This document shows, in pieces, positions 25,573 to 35,857 of a stretch of 55,019 nt of DNA. The notes under the pieces are model-generated. The model saw nothing but the letters and a program-made list of their open reading frames with translations. It was not told where the DNA came from and made no database searches. The DNA is taken from NCBI RefSeq assembly GCF_014695915.1, contig NZ_JACJPF010000051.1:1-55019 (forward strand), in the 5' to 3' direction. Every line of letters begins with the position of its first letter. Position 1 is the first letter of the stretch. The DNA comes from Trichocoleus sp. FACHB-40. Its GTDB lineage: Bacteria; Cyanobacteriota; Cyanobacteriia; Cyanobacteriales; FACHB-T130. The translations under genes were made by a program, and so were the position numbers.

Positions 25573-26343
25573 GTGGCACAGGCGTCTAAATGGCGGCAGC
25601 AAATCGCTAACCTCATTGAAAGCTCGTCGCACAAACCATCAAAGTTGGCACTTTTCCAGCGGTTTCCTCAAGCAAGGTTGTCGCAAGGAGGCTGGCTGCT
25701 GGCGAGCGCATTTATGTTGGCAATGCTTTTCTGGAACTGGAAGCTTCTGCTGGCTACCTGCGCTGGTGTGTTGGTAATGTTGCTGGTTTACTTGATGCAG
25801 GAATGGGACTGGCAAGTACACTGGTCAAGTCTACAAAGGTTTTTTAGCGGCTCCAATCGTCAATTAACTCTGGCAGTTGGTAGCGGCGGACTTGCCAGCT
25901 TCAGCACCTACATGGCTGCTTCCATCTGGGTAGACTCAGATAGCCCCTGGATTGCGGCTGGTGCGATTCTTCAAGGCTTAGGCACCCTGTTCACCCTCAT
26001 TTTGTTGGTGTGGCAAATTATTAGTCGTCAAGTGAATCGCGAAGAAGGTAATCTGAACCATCTGTTAACGGAACTAACACAGGTTGACCCCCTGAAGCGT
26101 TTGCTTGCAGTTCGTCAACTGAGCGCTTTAGTAACAGATGCTCGGTTAGAGCGCGATCGCAAACGTACCATCTCCGAATATTTTCGCCTGATGCTGAGTC
26201 AAGAGCCGGAAGCTGTCATCCGCGACGCAATTCTCGATGGTCTGCAAGAGCTGGAATCACAGCAGCTAACTAAAGCCAGTCAGCCGTTAAAGATACCCAT
26301 CACTGTGAAAAGCTCTGCCAGAAAATTAAAAATTAAAAATTAA
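25573..26343 (+). CDS. Membrane protein with C-terminal HEAT/armadillo-like helices
   Basis: A 256-residue protein. Two hydrophobic hairpins (about residues 40-75 and 98-155) are followed by a soluble helical part with V-D-P-L-K-R-L-L-A-V-R-Q-L and E-P-E-A-V-I-R-D-A-I-L-D-G-L, similar to HEAT-like repeats. The start is a GTG with AGGA upstream. The last codons run into an A/T-rich simple repeat (K-L-K-I-K-N), so the C-terminus may have been extended by repeat DNA. Function unknown; I recall cyanobacterial relatives annotated as armadillo-type fold proteins. Confidence 0.65.
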   Translation: MAQASKWRQQIANLIESSSHKPSKLALFQRFPQARLSQGGWLLASAFMLAMLFWNWKLLLATCAGVLVMLLVYLMQEWDWQVHWSSLQRFFSGSNRQLTLAVGSGGLASFSTYMAASIWVDSDSPWIAAGAILQGLGTLFTLILLVWQIISRQVNREEGNLNHLLTELTQVDPLKRLLAVRQLSALVTDARLERDRKRTISEYFRLMLSQEPEAVIRDAILDGLQELESQQLTKASQPLKIPITVKSSARKLKIKN

Positions 26344-26441
26344 CCGAATGTGCAACTTTTTTTTAGCTCCCTAATTTACCTTTGGGTTGGGAGTATGGCG
26401 CTATAAAGTTGCACATGGCGTATATGGGGGATGCTTCACTT

Positions 26442-26978
26442 TTAATTTTCAAACTTGGGTTCAGCTTTTTCCACTGAAGCATCGTTGATTCCCAAAGTCA
26501 GCTCTAAAGGTGTCTGGGAAGGATATGCCTTCACAACCTCCCGATAAACATCGTAATTCGTCGGCAACGTCACCGTCTGGTTGCCAGAGCGATAGGTGAT
26601 CTGGTAGTCCACATCTCGTAACAGACCAGGTGTACTTGTCTGTTCGCCTGGTTGCTGTCGCTGTTCAATTTCATCCAGCGTCGGTTGTGGCGGGAGAGCA
26701 GCCCACCAAAGTTCCCGCTCATCAGGGCCAATAACCGCTCCTTCTGGTTTCTCGCCATTGCGATTGAGCAAAGAAGTAGAGCCAAAAGTTTCTATTCGCT
26801 GTTGATTGCGGCTGGGATTGGTAAAGTAGTGAACTTTCCAAGTGAAAGTAGTCCGCGCTGTTGCTTCATACTGGTTGGTAGTTACAGTGCTGCACCCAGC
26901 AAGAGCAACCAAAAGAAAAAATCGCGTGACGGTGGCAAAAATTTGCTTTTGTTGTAAAAATTGACCTTTAAGACTCAC
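26442..26978 (-). CDS. Hypothetical lipoprotein
   Basis: A 178-residue protein with a long basic N-terminus, a hydrophobic core and a lipobox L-A-G-C (Cys29), so probably an exported, lipid-anchored protein. The mature part has no domain I recognise; it is strand-rich with a Pro/Gln-rich middle (L-P-P-Q-P-T; E-Q-R-Q-Q-P-G-E-Q). It diverges from the polysaccharide deacetylase gene with a 29-base gap, so the two share a promoter region. Envelope function likely but unproven. Confidence 0.65.
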   Translation of the reverse strand: MSLKGQFLQQKQIFATVTRFFLLVALAGCSTVTTNQYEATARTTFTWKVHYFTNPSRNQQRIETFGSTSLLNRNGEKPEGAVIGPDERELWWAALPPQPTLDEIEQRQQPGEQTSTPGLLRDVDYQITYRSGNQTVTLPTNYDVYREVVKAYPSQTPLELTLGINDASVEKAEPKFEN

Positions 26979-27007
26979 TGTATGCTGACACCAATTTAAT
27001 AGACTAA

Positions 27008-27712
27008 ATGCAGCTGGCTCCGCTATTTCCTATTGTGTACCGAATTCTTCAGCCTGCCTTTCCTAACTGTCTGTGGTCGGGTGCTGCAAATTCAAAAGCG
27101 ATCGCTCTCACCTTTGATGATGGCCCCCATCCTCAGTACACCAGAGAGCTGTTACAAGTGCTAGACCGCTACAGCATCACTGCTAGTTTTTTCTGGCTCG
27201 GTGCCTGTGTCAACCGTTCCCCAACAGTTGCTAAAGAAGTCTACGACCGGGGCCACTGGATTGGATTACACGGATACGATCATCGCGCCTTTCCTAAACT
27301 CAGCCCAACAGAACTCCAGCAAAGTATAGAACAAACCCAACAGGCAATCCAAAAAGCTTGTCAACTAGACCCACGCTACATCCGAGATATCCGACCCCCC
27401 AACGGTTTGTTTACACCCCAAACCTTAGATTTATTGCACCAGTGGAACTATCGACCCGTCATGTGGAGCGTCGTCCCGGAAGACTGGGTGCGTCCAGGGA
27501 TTTCCCTGGTCGTAGAGCGGGTGCTGCGGCAAGTTCGCAATGGTTCAGTGATTGTTCTACACGATGGCTACTACGGTGGACAAGACGTAGCCCAAACCAC
27601 TAGCCAGCTAATTCCCCAACTATTGCAGCAAGGATACCAGTTTGTCACCATTGATTTTTTGTGGCAACAAGCCAAATTGAGTGGTCAATGCGGATTTTGC
27701 AATATATATTGA
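27008..27712 (+). CDS. Polysaccharide deacetylase (NodB homology, CE4)
   Basis: A 234-residue CE4 domain. Motif 1 is T-F-D-D-G-P-H, motif 2 is H-G-Y-D-H-R (the two metal-binding His), motif 3 R-P-P-N-G, and motif 5 V-L-H-D-G. These give the Asp-His-His metal centre and the catalytic Asp/His pair. It removes N-acetyl groups from GlcNAc in peptidoglycan or an exopolysaccharide. There is no clear signal peptide, only a mildly hydrophobic N-terminus, so its site of action is unclear. Confidence 0.88.
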   Translation: MQLAPLFPIVYRILQPAFPNCLWSGAANSKAIALTFDDGPHPQYTRELLQVLDRYSITASFFWLGACVNRSPTVAKEVYDRGHWIGLHGYDHRAFPKLSPTELQQSIEQTQQAIQKACQLDPRYIRDIRPPNGLFTPQTLDLLHQWNYRPVMWSVVPEDWVRPGISLVVERVLRQVRNGSVIVLHDGYYGGQDVAQTTSQLIPQLLQQGYQFVTIDFLWQQAKLSGQCGFCNIY

Positions 27713-28344
27713 TGTTTTAGATGTCACATTTAGTCCCAGTTGATTAGAATGACTGAATAGAATTCAGCCATTTGTCTCAACCGCTGACCTATAAAGCTTA
27801 ATAGTATGGAGTTGTATTTGAGCTTAACGTAAGATAAAAGGACAATTTCTCGTAGTTTTGGCTTGCACGTTCATTACTGCTTAGTGCTATTGTCGCCAAT
27901 CCTTTGACGCTGATAAAGCGGGCAATTGATAGAAAGGCAGCGAAAAGCTGGCTTGCTTTCTCAAGAAAGCGAGTAAGTAAGAGCAAATCCTGTAAAAATT
28001 AGTTCAAGGAGATGGGCTGCGTGATGGGTGCATCAATTCCAATTGCATTATCCATTTGTAAAAGCTCGCCAGACATTAATTTCATATTTGCAGGATTAAA
28101 TAATCAAAAAACGTGCAATTTTTGTAAGAGAGGCTACAATCGGAAAGGTCTTGAACATATCCAGCATTAACACCTACCCCAACGCTTTTAAGTTCGCCCT
28201 GGCGTTGTGAGGAATGTATTCTCTCTTTCTCTCACCTAGTCAGTGAGCAACCTTTGAATGCTGGCAAACACCACTGACTAACTTGTTTGTAGATTAACCA
28301 CACCATCTTCTGGTCTTTAACTGAAGGAGCATGAGGAATTAGGC
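27713..28344. other. Long leader/promoter region of the principal sigma factor gene
   Basis: 632 bases upstream of sigA with no strong gene. A 62-codon minus-strand frame (27798-27986) lacks a ribosome binding site. A plus-strand GTG at 28021, 9 bases behind AAGGAG, opens a 49-residue frame to TAA at 28168-28170 with one C-x-x-C pair; it could be a leader peptide or chance. The length suits the multiple promoters usual for group 1 sigma factors. Confidence 0.5.
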
Positions 28345-29553
28345 ATGACCCAGGCCAACGACGTACTCGAAATCATCATTCAGCCTGACAGCGAAATGTT
28401 AGAGCTATTAATTGACGAAGAAGCGGATCGAGATGAAGAATTTGTAGACGCAGCACCGGATGAAGAAGACGGTAAGCCTGGTAAGGTAGCCAGATCCCGT
28501 CGTCGGGTGCAAACTAAAAAGAAGCACTATACAGAGGATTCGATTCGCCTATATTTACAAGAAATTGGTCGGATTCGCCTACTACGCGCCGACGAAGAAA
28601 TTGAACTTGCTCGGAAAATTGCAGATTTGCTGGAATTGGAGCGTTTGCGCCAGCAATTGATCGAAAATCTAGAGCGGGAACCCCAAGATATAGAGTGGGC
28701 TGAAGGGGTACTGAAATCTGAGCGAGTCTGGGAACAACTTACTACTCAGTTAGGAAGAGAACCAGAACAAGAAGAGTGGTCTAAAGAGGTGAAAAAGCGC
28801 CTACCAGCGTTTCGACATCGCCTCTATGTAGGTCGCCGCGCTAAGGACAAAATGGTGCAGTCAAACCTGCGTTTGGTGGTTTCGATTGCCAAGAAATATA
28901 TGAATCGCGGGTTATCTTTCCAAGACTTGATTCAGGAAGGCAGTTTGGGATTGATTCGCGCCGCTGAGAAATTCGACCACGAGAAAGGCTACAAGTTTTC
29001 AACTTACGCTACATGGTGGATTCGTCAGGCAATAACCAGAGCGATCGCTGACCAATCCCGCACCATCCGCCTACCCGTTCACCTCTACGAAACCATTTCT
29101 CGCATCAAGAAAACCACCAAACTCCTTTCTCAGGAAATGGGTCGCAAACCCACTGAAGAAGAAATTGCTACGAGAATGGAGATGACGATCGAGAAACTGC
29201 GTTTCATCGCCAAATCTGCCCAATTGCCGATATCCTTAGAAACGCCAATCGGCAAAGAAGAAGATTCTCGACTGGGAGACTTCATCGAAGCTGATGGTGA
29301 AACCCCAGAAGATCAAGTTTCCAAAAATTTGCTCCGGGAAGACTTAGAAAGCGTCCTCGATACTCTCAGCCCCCGCGAACGCGACGTTTTACGTCTGCGC
29401 TACGGCTTAGATGATGGACGAATGAAGACCCTCGAAGAAATCGGTCAAATCTTCAACGTCACCCGCGAACGAATCCGTCAAATCGAAGCGAAAGCCCTCC
29501 GCAAGTTGCGCCACCCCAACCGCAACAGCATCCTCAAAGAATACATTCGCTAA
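28345..29553 (+). CDS. sigA: Principal RNA polymerase sigma factor SigA (group 1 sigma-70)
   Basis: A 402-residue group 1 sigma factor. An acidic N-terminus leads into region 1.2 ([12 protein letters not shown]). Region 2 follows, with [20 protein letters not shown] and [14 protein letters not shown] (-10 recognition and melting), then region 3. Region 4 has [20 protein letters not shown] (-35 recognition). It directs housekeeping transcription. The start follows GGAGCATGAGGAATTAGGC. A terminator lies 16 bases downstream. Confidence 0.95.
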   Translation: MTQANDVLEIIIQPDSEMLELLIDEEADRDEEFVDAAPDEEDGKPGKVARSRRRVQTKKKHYTEDSIRLYLQEIGRIRLLRADEEIELARKIADLLELERLRQQLIENLEREPQDIEWAEGVLKSERVWEQLTTQLGREPEQEEWSKEVKKRLPAFRHRLYVGRRAKDKMVQSNLRLVVSIAKKYMNRGLSFQDLIQEGSLGLIRAAEKFDHEKGYKFSTYATWWIRQAITRAIADQSRTIRLPVHLYETISRIKKTTKLLSQEMGRKPTEEEIATRMEMTIEKLRFIAKSAQLPISLETPIGKEEDSRLGDFIEADGETPEDQVSKNLLREDLESVLDTLSPRERDVLRLRYGLDDGRMKTLEEIGQIFNVTRERIRQIEAKALRKLRHPNRNSILKEYIR

Positions 29554-29568
29554 ACAAGAGCTTTCAGC

Positions 29569-29597
29569 AAATAGGGTGGGCAATGCCCACCCTATTT
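29569..29597 (+). terminator. Stem-loop terminator behind sigA
   Basis: AAATAGGGTGGGCA (29569-29582) pairs exactly with 29584-29597 around one A. It is followed by TCTTAG and then a T-run (29605-29611). The GGCAATGCC core also occurs in the dispersed palindromes of this window, so it may be a repeat adopted as a terminator. Confidence 0.8.
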
Positions 29598-29724
29598 TCT
29601 TAGCTTTTTTTCCTAACAATAATTCTACAAGTATTCAAAAAAACCATATTTTATAAAAAAGCTGGATATTTCCGAAGAAACACCCAGCGAATTGAGATTG
29701 ACCGAGGTTAAAAAGACTGGAAAA

Positions 29725-29880
29725 TTACATTAAACCCCAGAAGTGAAGTACACCTTCACCACTGGTGAGTTCAATAATTACAGCAGCGAGGAATCCAATC
29801 ATCGCCAGACGACCGTTCCAGTTTTCAGCTTGAGGCGTAAAGCCAACCTTCGTTACATCGTTGCGATCTTGAGTTTGCAT
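29725..29880 (-). CDS. hli: High-light-inducible protein (one-helix HLIP/Scp)
   Basis: A 51-residue member of the chlorophyll a/b-binding-like superfamily. The single helix carries [12 protein letters not shown] (chlorophyll-ligand ExxNxRxAMxGF motif), followed by [12 protein letters not shown] at the C-terminus. HLIPs dimerise in thylakoids, bind chlorophyll and carotenoid, and protect photosystem II intermediates under strong light. The start is the ATG at 29878-29880; the frame upstream is open but not HLIP-like. Divergent from the GH15-like gene. Confidence 0.9.
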   Translation of the reverse strand: MQTQDRNDVTKVGFTPQAENWNGRLAMIGFLAAVIIELTSGEGVLHFWGLM

Positions 29881-30042
29881 AGTTTTATACTGACTGAAAT
29901 AAAATTTGGCTACATTATGCAAATTAATGTAACCAAAGATCAGCGATCGCGCAACAATCTGATCCGCTTGCGGATGAAAATTGACTTTGGTGCGAAAATA
30001 TAAGGCACTTGGGCTTGCTTCCTCATACTCTTGCAAAATGAT

Positions 30043-33000
30043 ATGTCGCTAACCGCCAAACTGCTAAGCGATCGCTTAGATAATTATTATCAGCAGATCG
30101 CAGCAGTCATTCTCAACCGTCAAAATCCGATAACCGGCCTATTACCCGCCAGTACCGCCATTAACGCCCACGGCGACTATACCGACGCTTGGGTGCGAGA
30201 CAACGTTTATAGCATTCTCGCGGTTTGGGGATTGGCGCTGGCTTACCGCAAAGTTGATGAAGATGGGGGACGTACCTACGAACTAGAACAAAGCGTCGTC
30301 AAGCTGATGCGGGGGCTGTTGTTCTGCATGATGCGCCAAAGCCACAAAGTAGAAAGTTTTAAACAAAGCCAATCCCTGCTAGACTGCCTGCACGCCAAAT
30401 ACAACACCAGTTCTGGCGATGTTGTCGTCGGCGATGACGCTTGGGGACACTTGCAATTAGATGCTACCTCCCTGTTTTTGCTGATGCTGGCGCAGATGAC
30501 AGCATCCGGGTTACACATCATCTACTGCATAGATGAAGTTAACTTCGTGCAAAATCTGGTGTATTACATTGGTCGCGCATACCGAACACCCGATTATGGA
30601 ATTTGGGAACGAGGAAATAAAATTAATCGGGGGAATCCAGAACTGAACGCAAGTTCGGTGGGAATGGCAAAAGCTGCCTTAGAAGCGATTAGCGGACTGG
30701 ATTTATTCGGGGTACGCGGTTCTCAGGCTTCGGTTATCCACGTCTTACCTGATGAAATTGCTCGCGCCCGGATGACACTGAAATCTTTGCTGCCAAGGGA
30801 ATCCAGCTCAAAAGAAGTTGATGCGGCATTGTTGAGCGTCATTAGTTTCCCAGCCTTTGCAGTGGAAAATCTGGAACTGGTGGAACGCACCCGCCAGAAA
30901 ATTATTGACAAGCTGGAAGGACGCTACGGCTGCAAACGCTTTTTGCGAGATGGACACCAAACCGTTTTGGAAGATACCAGCCGCTTGCACTACGAACCTT
31001 GGGAATTGCAACAGTTTGAGCATATTGAGTGCGAATGGCCTTTATTTTTCACTTATTTGGTGCTGGATGGCTTGTTTCACAGAGACACAGAACAAGTTAA
31101 AGACTACCAAGAGTGTTTAGAGTCTCTGTTAATTGAACAGGAAGGTTTGGGGCTGCTACCTGAACTGTATTATGTGCCGAGAGAGAAAATAGAGGCGGAA
31201 AGGTTAAATCCTCACAGTCAGACACGTTTACCTAACGAAAATATTCCCTTGGTATGGGCGCAAAGCTTGTATTTATTGGGGCAAATGTTGAGTGAAGGTT
31301 TGGTGGCGGTGGGAGATATTGACCCACTGGGACGGCATTTAACAATGAATCGCAATCAAGACCCATTGGTGCAAATTGCCCTCTTAGCTGAAGATGAGGA
31401 TTTACAGGCAAAATTGCAAGTTCAGGGCATTGCTACCCAAACACCAACGCAGGTGGAACCGATTCAGGTACGTCAAGCAACCGACTTGTCGGGGGTTTTT
31501 ACTCAAATTGGTCGGAACGATAAACTGGGACTCACTGGCAGACCTGTAAGGCGGTTGCGGAGTTTAACGACATCGCGGGTTTTTCGCGTCCGAGGTGAGA
31601 CGATTGTCTTTTTACCGTCGTTTTTGGATCAACAGCAATTTTATCTGACGCTGGATTATCATTTCCTGGTGGCTGAGATTCAAAGCGAACTGGCGTATAT
31701 TCAGCGGAATTGGTCTGAGTTGGGTCGTCCGACGATGACGCTGTTGCTAACTCATGCGATGCTGGAAACTGGCTCTGAGGCTTTGCTGGAATTGATGCAG
31801 GAGTTGAAAGACGGTCTTTGCAACGGTGTCCGGGTAAAATTGGGGCGACTGAATCAGCTGATGCTAACGGCGGGAACTGAAAGAATCGATTTTCTGCACG
31901 ATTTTGAGTTTAGTCAGTCTCCAGTTCAAGATGCAGCTTTGCAATGCTACTACCTAGCTAGTATTCCTGAGAAAAATGGCCCGTTGAACCATACTCAAGA
32001 ATTTATGCTGGAGTGTGAAACGAATTTAGGATTATTACTCGACCGTCTGCGGGAGACAAATAATATCTACGAGCAAGTTGAGTGGTTGCATACCTTGGTG
32101 CGGTTGCGGGGGTTGGATTTTGACACGGGGTTCGGAGGCCCTGGTGTGCGGGTGACGGTAGCGGATTTGCTGGATGAAGTTTACGCTAAGGCTGGTATTT
32201 CTGGGGCTTCACCTTATTGGACGGTGGTGCGTCATGCGGCTGGGTTGCTGGATAAGGTGGATATCAGTTTGTCGGATGCGGTGACTGATATTCTGGTGCG
32301 GGGTAAGCAAATTACGGTGGGGAAGGCGTATAGTGAGGCCTCGTTGATGACGCGCCCGATGTCCTATACAGAGATTATGGATAAGATTCGGGAGTTTTGT
32401 AGGGAAGATATACGCGATCGCGTCCTTACTCAAGAAATCCTAATCTATCTCGGTCAACTGATCAAGTCGGAACCCCAATTATTTGACGGTTTGTTGACGC
32501 TGCGAGTCGGATATCTAATTCTACTTTTAACTAGCGAATTAGCTCACGAGTTGCAAACATCTCAAGATGAAGCTTACGAAAATTTGATGCAATTAAGTCC
32601 GTTTGAAGTTAGGATGCGTCTGCGTCAAGTTTTGGCTGGATACGAAGGGATGAATCAAGTATTGCTAAGCCAAGAATCTTTGCACGTTAAACAGCAGGAG
32701 AAAGATATTGACTGGGTGGTGTCAGTAGTAGAACAAGATGAAGTAGAAGCACCCGCTGCTGGTGGTTGGTTGCGACAGCGACAGTTAGATGGGGCGTTAA
32801 ATCGGGTTCCGAAAGATTTTTATCCCAGCGTTTGGCGATTACTGAAACACTGTAAGGGTTTGGTGATTGGCGATAAGTTAGAACGCCGCAACCGTTTGGA
32901 TAGCCAGATGATCTTGTCAGAAATGACACCAGGAGAGAAGAATTTTGCTCTGCGGGTGGAACATTTGCTAAATAAGATACAGGTGCCGGAATACCGTAAA

Positions 33001-33270
33001 GTTAATATTGAGGCGTTGATGGAGTTGGATGCGATCGCGATCGCTAACCCTGGTTTACAAATTGCCGAATATATTGTGCTAGATGTGCTAATTGGTCATG
33101 CTGTGCGATTAGCTTGGCTAGAAAAATTTCCGGAACACGCCGACCGTTACGATGAGTACAAAGCCGCCGCTTGGCGTGCATTTTATGGAACTTCTCCCAA
33201 GGAATGCGCCACTTTTATTGTGAAGGCGTTTAGATTCTTGACTCAATTTGGACAGGCTAGTGCTGCTTAA
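30043..33270 (+). CDS. GH15/phosphorylase-kinase-alpha-like protein
   Basis: A 1075-residue protein. The N-terminal half shows the (alpha/alpha)6 glucoamylase-like pattern: G-L-L-P-A-S followed by D-A-W-V-R-D-N-V-Y, then Y-G-I-W-E-R-G-N, and N-A-S-S-V-G-M. The C-terminal half resembles the regulatory region of eukaryotic phosphorylase kinase alpha/beta subunits. Cyanobacteria carry this architecture, but its substrate is not established; glycogen or storage-glucan turnover is an inference. The ATG at 30043 is chosen; a TTG four codons upstream is possible. The long single gene has no operon partners. Confidence 0.8.
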   Translation: MSLTAKLLSDRLDNYYQQIAAVILNRQNPITGLLPASTAINAHGDYTDAWVRDNVYSILAVWGLALAYRKVDEDGGRTYELEQSVVKLMRGLLFCMMRQSHKVESFKQSQSLLDCLHAKYNTSSGDVVVGDDAWGHLQLDATSLFLLMLAQMTASGLHIIYCIDEVNFVQNLVYYIGRAYRTPDYGIWERGNKINRGNPELNASSVGMAKAALEAISGLDLFGVRGSQASVIHVLPDEIARARMTLKSLLPRESSSKEVDAALLSVISFPAFAVENLELVERTRQKIIDKLEGRYGCKRFLRDGHQTVLEDTSRLHYEPWELQQFEHIECEWPLFFTYLVLDGLFHRDTEQVKDYQECLESLLIEQEGLGLLPELYYVPREKIEAERLNPHSQTRLPNENIPLVWAQSLYLLGQMLSEGLVAVGDIDPLGRHLTMNRNQDPLVQIALLAEDEDLQAKLQVQGIATQTPTQVEPIQVRQATDLSGVFTQIGRNDKLGLTGRPVRRLRSLTTSRVFRVRGETIVFLPSFLDQQQFYLTLDYHFLVAEIQSELAYIQRNWSELGRPTMTLLLTHAMLETGSEALLELMQELKDGLCNGVRVKLGRLNQLMLTAGTERIDFLHDFEFSQSPVQDAALQCYYLASIPEKNGPLNHTQEFMLECETNLGLLLDRLRETNNIYEQVEWLHTLVRLRGLDFDTGFGGPGVRVTVADLLDEVYAKAGISGASPYWTVVRHAAGLLDKVDISLSDAVTDILVRGKQITVGKAYSEASLMTRPMSYTEIMDKIREFCREDIRDRVLTQEILIYLGQLIKSEPQLFDGLLTLRVGYLILLLTSELAHELQTSQDEAYENLMQLSPFEVRMRLRQVLAGYEGMNQVLLSQESLHVKQQEKDIDWVVSVVEQDEVEAPAAGGWLRQRQLDGALNRVPKDFYPSVWRLLKHCKGLVIGDKLERRNRLDSQMILSEMTPGEKNFALRVEHLLNKIQVPEYRKVNIEALMELDAIAIANPGLQIAEYIVLDVLIGHAVRLAWLEKFPEHADRYDEYKAAAWRAFYGTSPKECATFIVKAFRFLTQFGQASAA

Positions 33271-33327
33271 GAGTCATTTATCATTAGTAACTTGTGGAGT
33301 GGTTTAGATTAGATTTTTTACAGGAAT

Positions 33328-33396
33328 GAACCGCGCAGGCTTCGCTAACGCGGTTCATAAAAAAAGGTAGAGACGCTTTCATGAAAACGTCTCTAC
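33328..33396. repeat. Two adjacent hairpins downstream of the GH15-like gene
   Basis: GAACCGCG (33328-33335) pairs with 33349-33356. Then GTAGAGACG (33367-33375) pairs with 33388-33396, its loop itself palindromic (TTTCATGAAA). An A-run lies between them. The second is a widespread cyanobacterial palindrome type. Together they may terminate the upstream gene. Confidence 0.65.
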
Positions 33397-33436
33397 AATC
33401 ACAAATCAAATTCAAATAACCCGGAATAGCTAATGG

Positions 33437-33628
33437 CTAACAACTAATAGCAAGTTTGGCATCTTTCGGCATAGTTTTAAATGTCATTCTTTTGGCTTTG
33501 TCTCGAATAGCTTTGAGGGTTAAGCGAATCGCCCATGAAGATAAGGAAGGGTTATTTTCTATTTCATTTATCAGGGCGTTTAAATCGGTAAGCACTTCCT
33601 CTGTAAACTGGTTGTTAGTTGGTTGCAT
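33437..33628 (-). CDS. Small hypothetical protein
   Basis: A 63-residue helical protein, amphipathic through V-L-T-D-L-N-A-L-I-N-E-I-E and L-T-L-K-A-I-R-D-K-A-K-R, with a basic C-terminal half. No family recognised and no Shine-Dalgarno. Composition is more protein-like than that of shadow frames, and a second small frame lies 52 bases upstream on the same strand. Confidence 0.45.
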   Translation of the reverse strand: MQPTNNQFTEEVLTDLNALINEIENNPSLSSWAIRLTLKAIRDKAKRMTFKTMPKDAKLAISC

Positions 33629-33680
33629 GAGTGGAAATTGTAAGTTTGGGAAACCTTGAATAAAGGATATCAGTTAGTTT

Positions 33681-33860
33681 TTAAAAACAAACGGGCGAAT
33701 AGTTGAGCCATTCATCAGAACTGGACAAAAGCGAAATATTATAATTATCTCTACACTCTAGTTGGCTTGGAATTAGGGAAACTTCAATAAATTCGTCAAC
33801 TTCAAGATTTACGCACTCTTCAAACGATAAGGCAAGATGAAGATAGGCGAGAGTTTCCAT
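33681..33860 (-). CDS. 59-residue hypothetical protein (short ORF)
   Basis: ATG at 33858-33860, TAA at 33681-33683. The product starts M-E-T-L-A-Y-L-H-L-A-L-S-F-E-E and continues acidic (V-D-E-F-I-E-V). I recall the opening METLAYLHLA as recurring in small cyanobacterial proteins, which raises confidence, but no function is known. A weak AGGG lies 8-11 bases upstream. It precedes the 63-residue ORF on the same strand. Confidence 0.5.
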   Translation of the reverse strand: METLAYLHLALSFEECVNLEVDEFIEVSLIPSQLECRDNYNISLLSSSDEWLNYSPVCF

Positions 33861-34035
33861 TTGTTTTACCCTGATTTTTTTAGCTGTTAAGTGTATTTAA
33901 GCGAAAATAGTTTTTGAAATGTTGTAGTCGCTGACCAGTTAGTTGAACGTCACGGCAAACCTCTGCTGTAATGCCGTTTTATCAAGGGTGATAGCCACTA
34001 AACTGTAGACACTGTGAGAATTGGCTGAGGTGCTT

Positions 34036-35592
34036 ATGTTTCAAGCCACTCGTAGACGGTTGGCTTTTTGGTATACAGCTGTAACAGCTGTGTTGCTGCT
34101 GCTATTTGCCACTGGTGTCTATATGTATGTCCGCAGCACCTTGATTGAGCGCGTGGATGACACCCTCAATCATGTGGTAGAAGTTGTACAGCGAAGTCTC
34201 GTAATTGAAAATGTCGCGCCCGACAAACTTAGCGTTAACGTCGAGGCGAGTTTTCCCAACAATGCAGACACAGTTGAAGACGACCACATCGACCTAGAAT
34301 GGTTTAGCCCCAACGGTGAATTACTCTGGTCAACTTTATCCGAACCGCTAGATATTCCCATCCATCTCAATCGCACTGGTGAAACCGTCAACGTGGTAAG
34401 GGGTTCAGGGGAGCAAGGAGAATCTCTTAACTCAAAACTCAAAACTCAAAACTCAGAACAAACAGGCGAGACACCTGTGCTAAGCACTCAATACTCACCA
34501 CTCCTGCTGCGACAGGTGACGGAACGAGTGGAAATCGGGAGACAGGTACTGGGATATCTGCGCGTCAGCCATCCCTGGTTTGAGGTTGCTAAGCCGACTC
34601 GCCTGCTGATGGTCGATTTGATTTTTGGCACGGTGCTAATGTTGATTTCTGTTGCAGCTAGCGGCTGGTGGCTTTCTGGGTTGGCAATGGAACCAGTGCG
34701 GGAATCTTATCAACGTCTCAAACAATTTACAGCTGACGCTTCTCACGAACTGAGAAACCCAATTGCCATGATTCAAACCAATGTCCAGGTGGCGCTAGCT
34801 GACCCTGACTTGGTAGAAGCACAGGGCGAGGCACCTCTACATTACCGACAACAGTTGAAAGTAGTAGAACGACTTACGCGGCGTTTGGGGCGTTTGGTGG
34901 ATGATTTGCTGTTTCTAGCGCGGCAAGATAGCGGTATGGTGCAACGCAATTGGGTGCCAGTTCCCCTGGATGCCCTATTGATGGAGGTGATAGAAGAACA
35001 ACAGCTACTTGCATCTGAAAAGGGTATCAAACTATCTTTAGATTTGGCACTGGGGAGTGGGGACTGGGGACTGGGGGAATCTGCCCAATCCGCAATTCCC
35101 AATAATCCAAAATCAGGCGATGTTTTGGAAAGAATAAATTTCCCCAAAAATCCCTTCAAAGTCCAAAATCCAACATTGGATGTTGAGGGCGATTGGGATC
35201 AATTGGCGCGTCTGTTTACAAATTTGGTTAGTAATGCGGTGCAATACACTCCGGCGGCTGGTCAAGTTAATGTCGAATTGCAATATATAGAAAAAGGCGA
35301 TGGTGAACGCATCTCTACTAGACGCTACGGGATACCCCAGCTACAAGTGACCGTCAGCGATACTGGCACGGGTATCCCAGAATCGGCACTACCCCACATC
35401 TTTGACCGATTTTATCGGGTTGATCCAGCCCGGACTCACTCTAGTGGGAATTCTACAACAACGGGGTCGGGATTGGGGTTAGCGATCGCTCAGGCAATTG
35501 TCGAAAATCACCACGGTTACATCCAAGTCGCCAGTATTCTCCATCAAGGCACAACCGTGACAGTCACCCTACCCGCCCCTAGAGAAGAATAA
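34036..35592 (+). CDS. Orphan sensor histidine kinase with two repeat-derived inserts
   Basis: A 518-residue sensor kinase. Helices near residues 10-30 and about 190-215 flank an extracytoplasmic sensor part. HisKA contains S-H-E-L-R-N-P (His237). The ATPase domain shows N-L-V-S-N-A-V-Q-Y, D-T-G-T-G-I-P and G-S-G-L-G-L-A-I. The sensor region holds a low-complexity insert (about 125-155: S-K-L-K-T-Q-N-S-E...G-E-T-P-V-L), and a second insert (about 339-383: S-G-D-W-G-L-G-E-S...) sits just before the N-box. Both are encoded by DNA resembling dispersed simple repeats. No response regulator is adjacent. The ATG at 34036 is favoured over a TTG at 34021. Confidence 0.88.
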   Translation: MFQATRRRLAFWYTAVTAVLLLLFATGVYMYVRSTLIERVDDTLNHVVEVVQRSLVIENVAPDKLSVNVEASFPNNADTVEDDHIDLEWFSPNGELLWSTLSEPLDIPIHLNRTGETVNVVRGSGEQGESLNSKLKTQNSEQTGETPVLSTQYSPLLLRQVTERVEIGRQVLGYLRVSHPWFEVAKPTRLLMVDLIFGTVLMLISVAASGWWLSGLAMEPVRESYQRLKQFTADASHELRNPIAMIQTNVQVALADPDLVEAQGEAPLHYRQQLKVVERLTRRLGRLVDDLLFLARQDSGMVQRNWVPVPLDALLMEVIEEQQLLASEKGIKLSLDLALGSGDWGLGESAQSAIPNNPKSGDVLERINFPKNPFKVQNPTLDVEGDWDQLARLFTNLVSNAVQYTPAAGQVNVELQYIEKGDGERISTRRYGIPQLQVTVSDTGTGIPESALPHIFDRFYRVDPARTHSSGNSTTTGSGLGLAIAQAIVENHHGYIQVASILHQGTTVTVTLPAPREE

Positions 35593-35857
35593 CAATAAAC
35601 CATCAAACAACTTCTCCTATTCAGCCTTCATTCCTCATCCTGCCTATTACTCTCCTAAAGAAATGCTACCCGTGGCAGATGCGGGGCTCGTGCTTAACCT
35701 ATTAATTTCTAAAAGGTGTGGATAAGGAATTTATCCCCATTCAATTAGCCAAAAATTGCGCTTGAAACTCTTGGGAGTTTCAATAGCTCACTGCTGTATG
35801 CGTACATTTTTCGGCAAATAGCATTTTTTACTAGATTCAATTTATCAGGAGTTTCTG

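Noticed and set aside
27798-27986. 62-codon minus-strand ORF in the sigA leader
   Set aside because: Lies in a regulatory spacer, no ribosome binding site, no family resemblance.
29743-30003. 86-codon plus-strand ORF over the HLIP gene
   Set aside because: Antisense shadow of the clear HLIP coding sequence.
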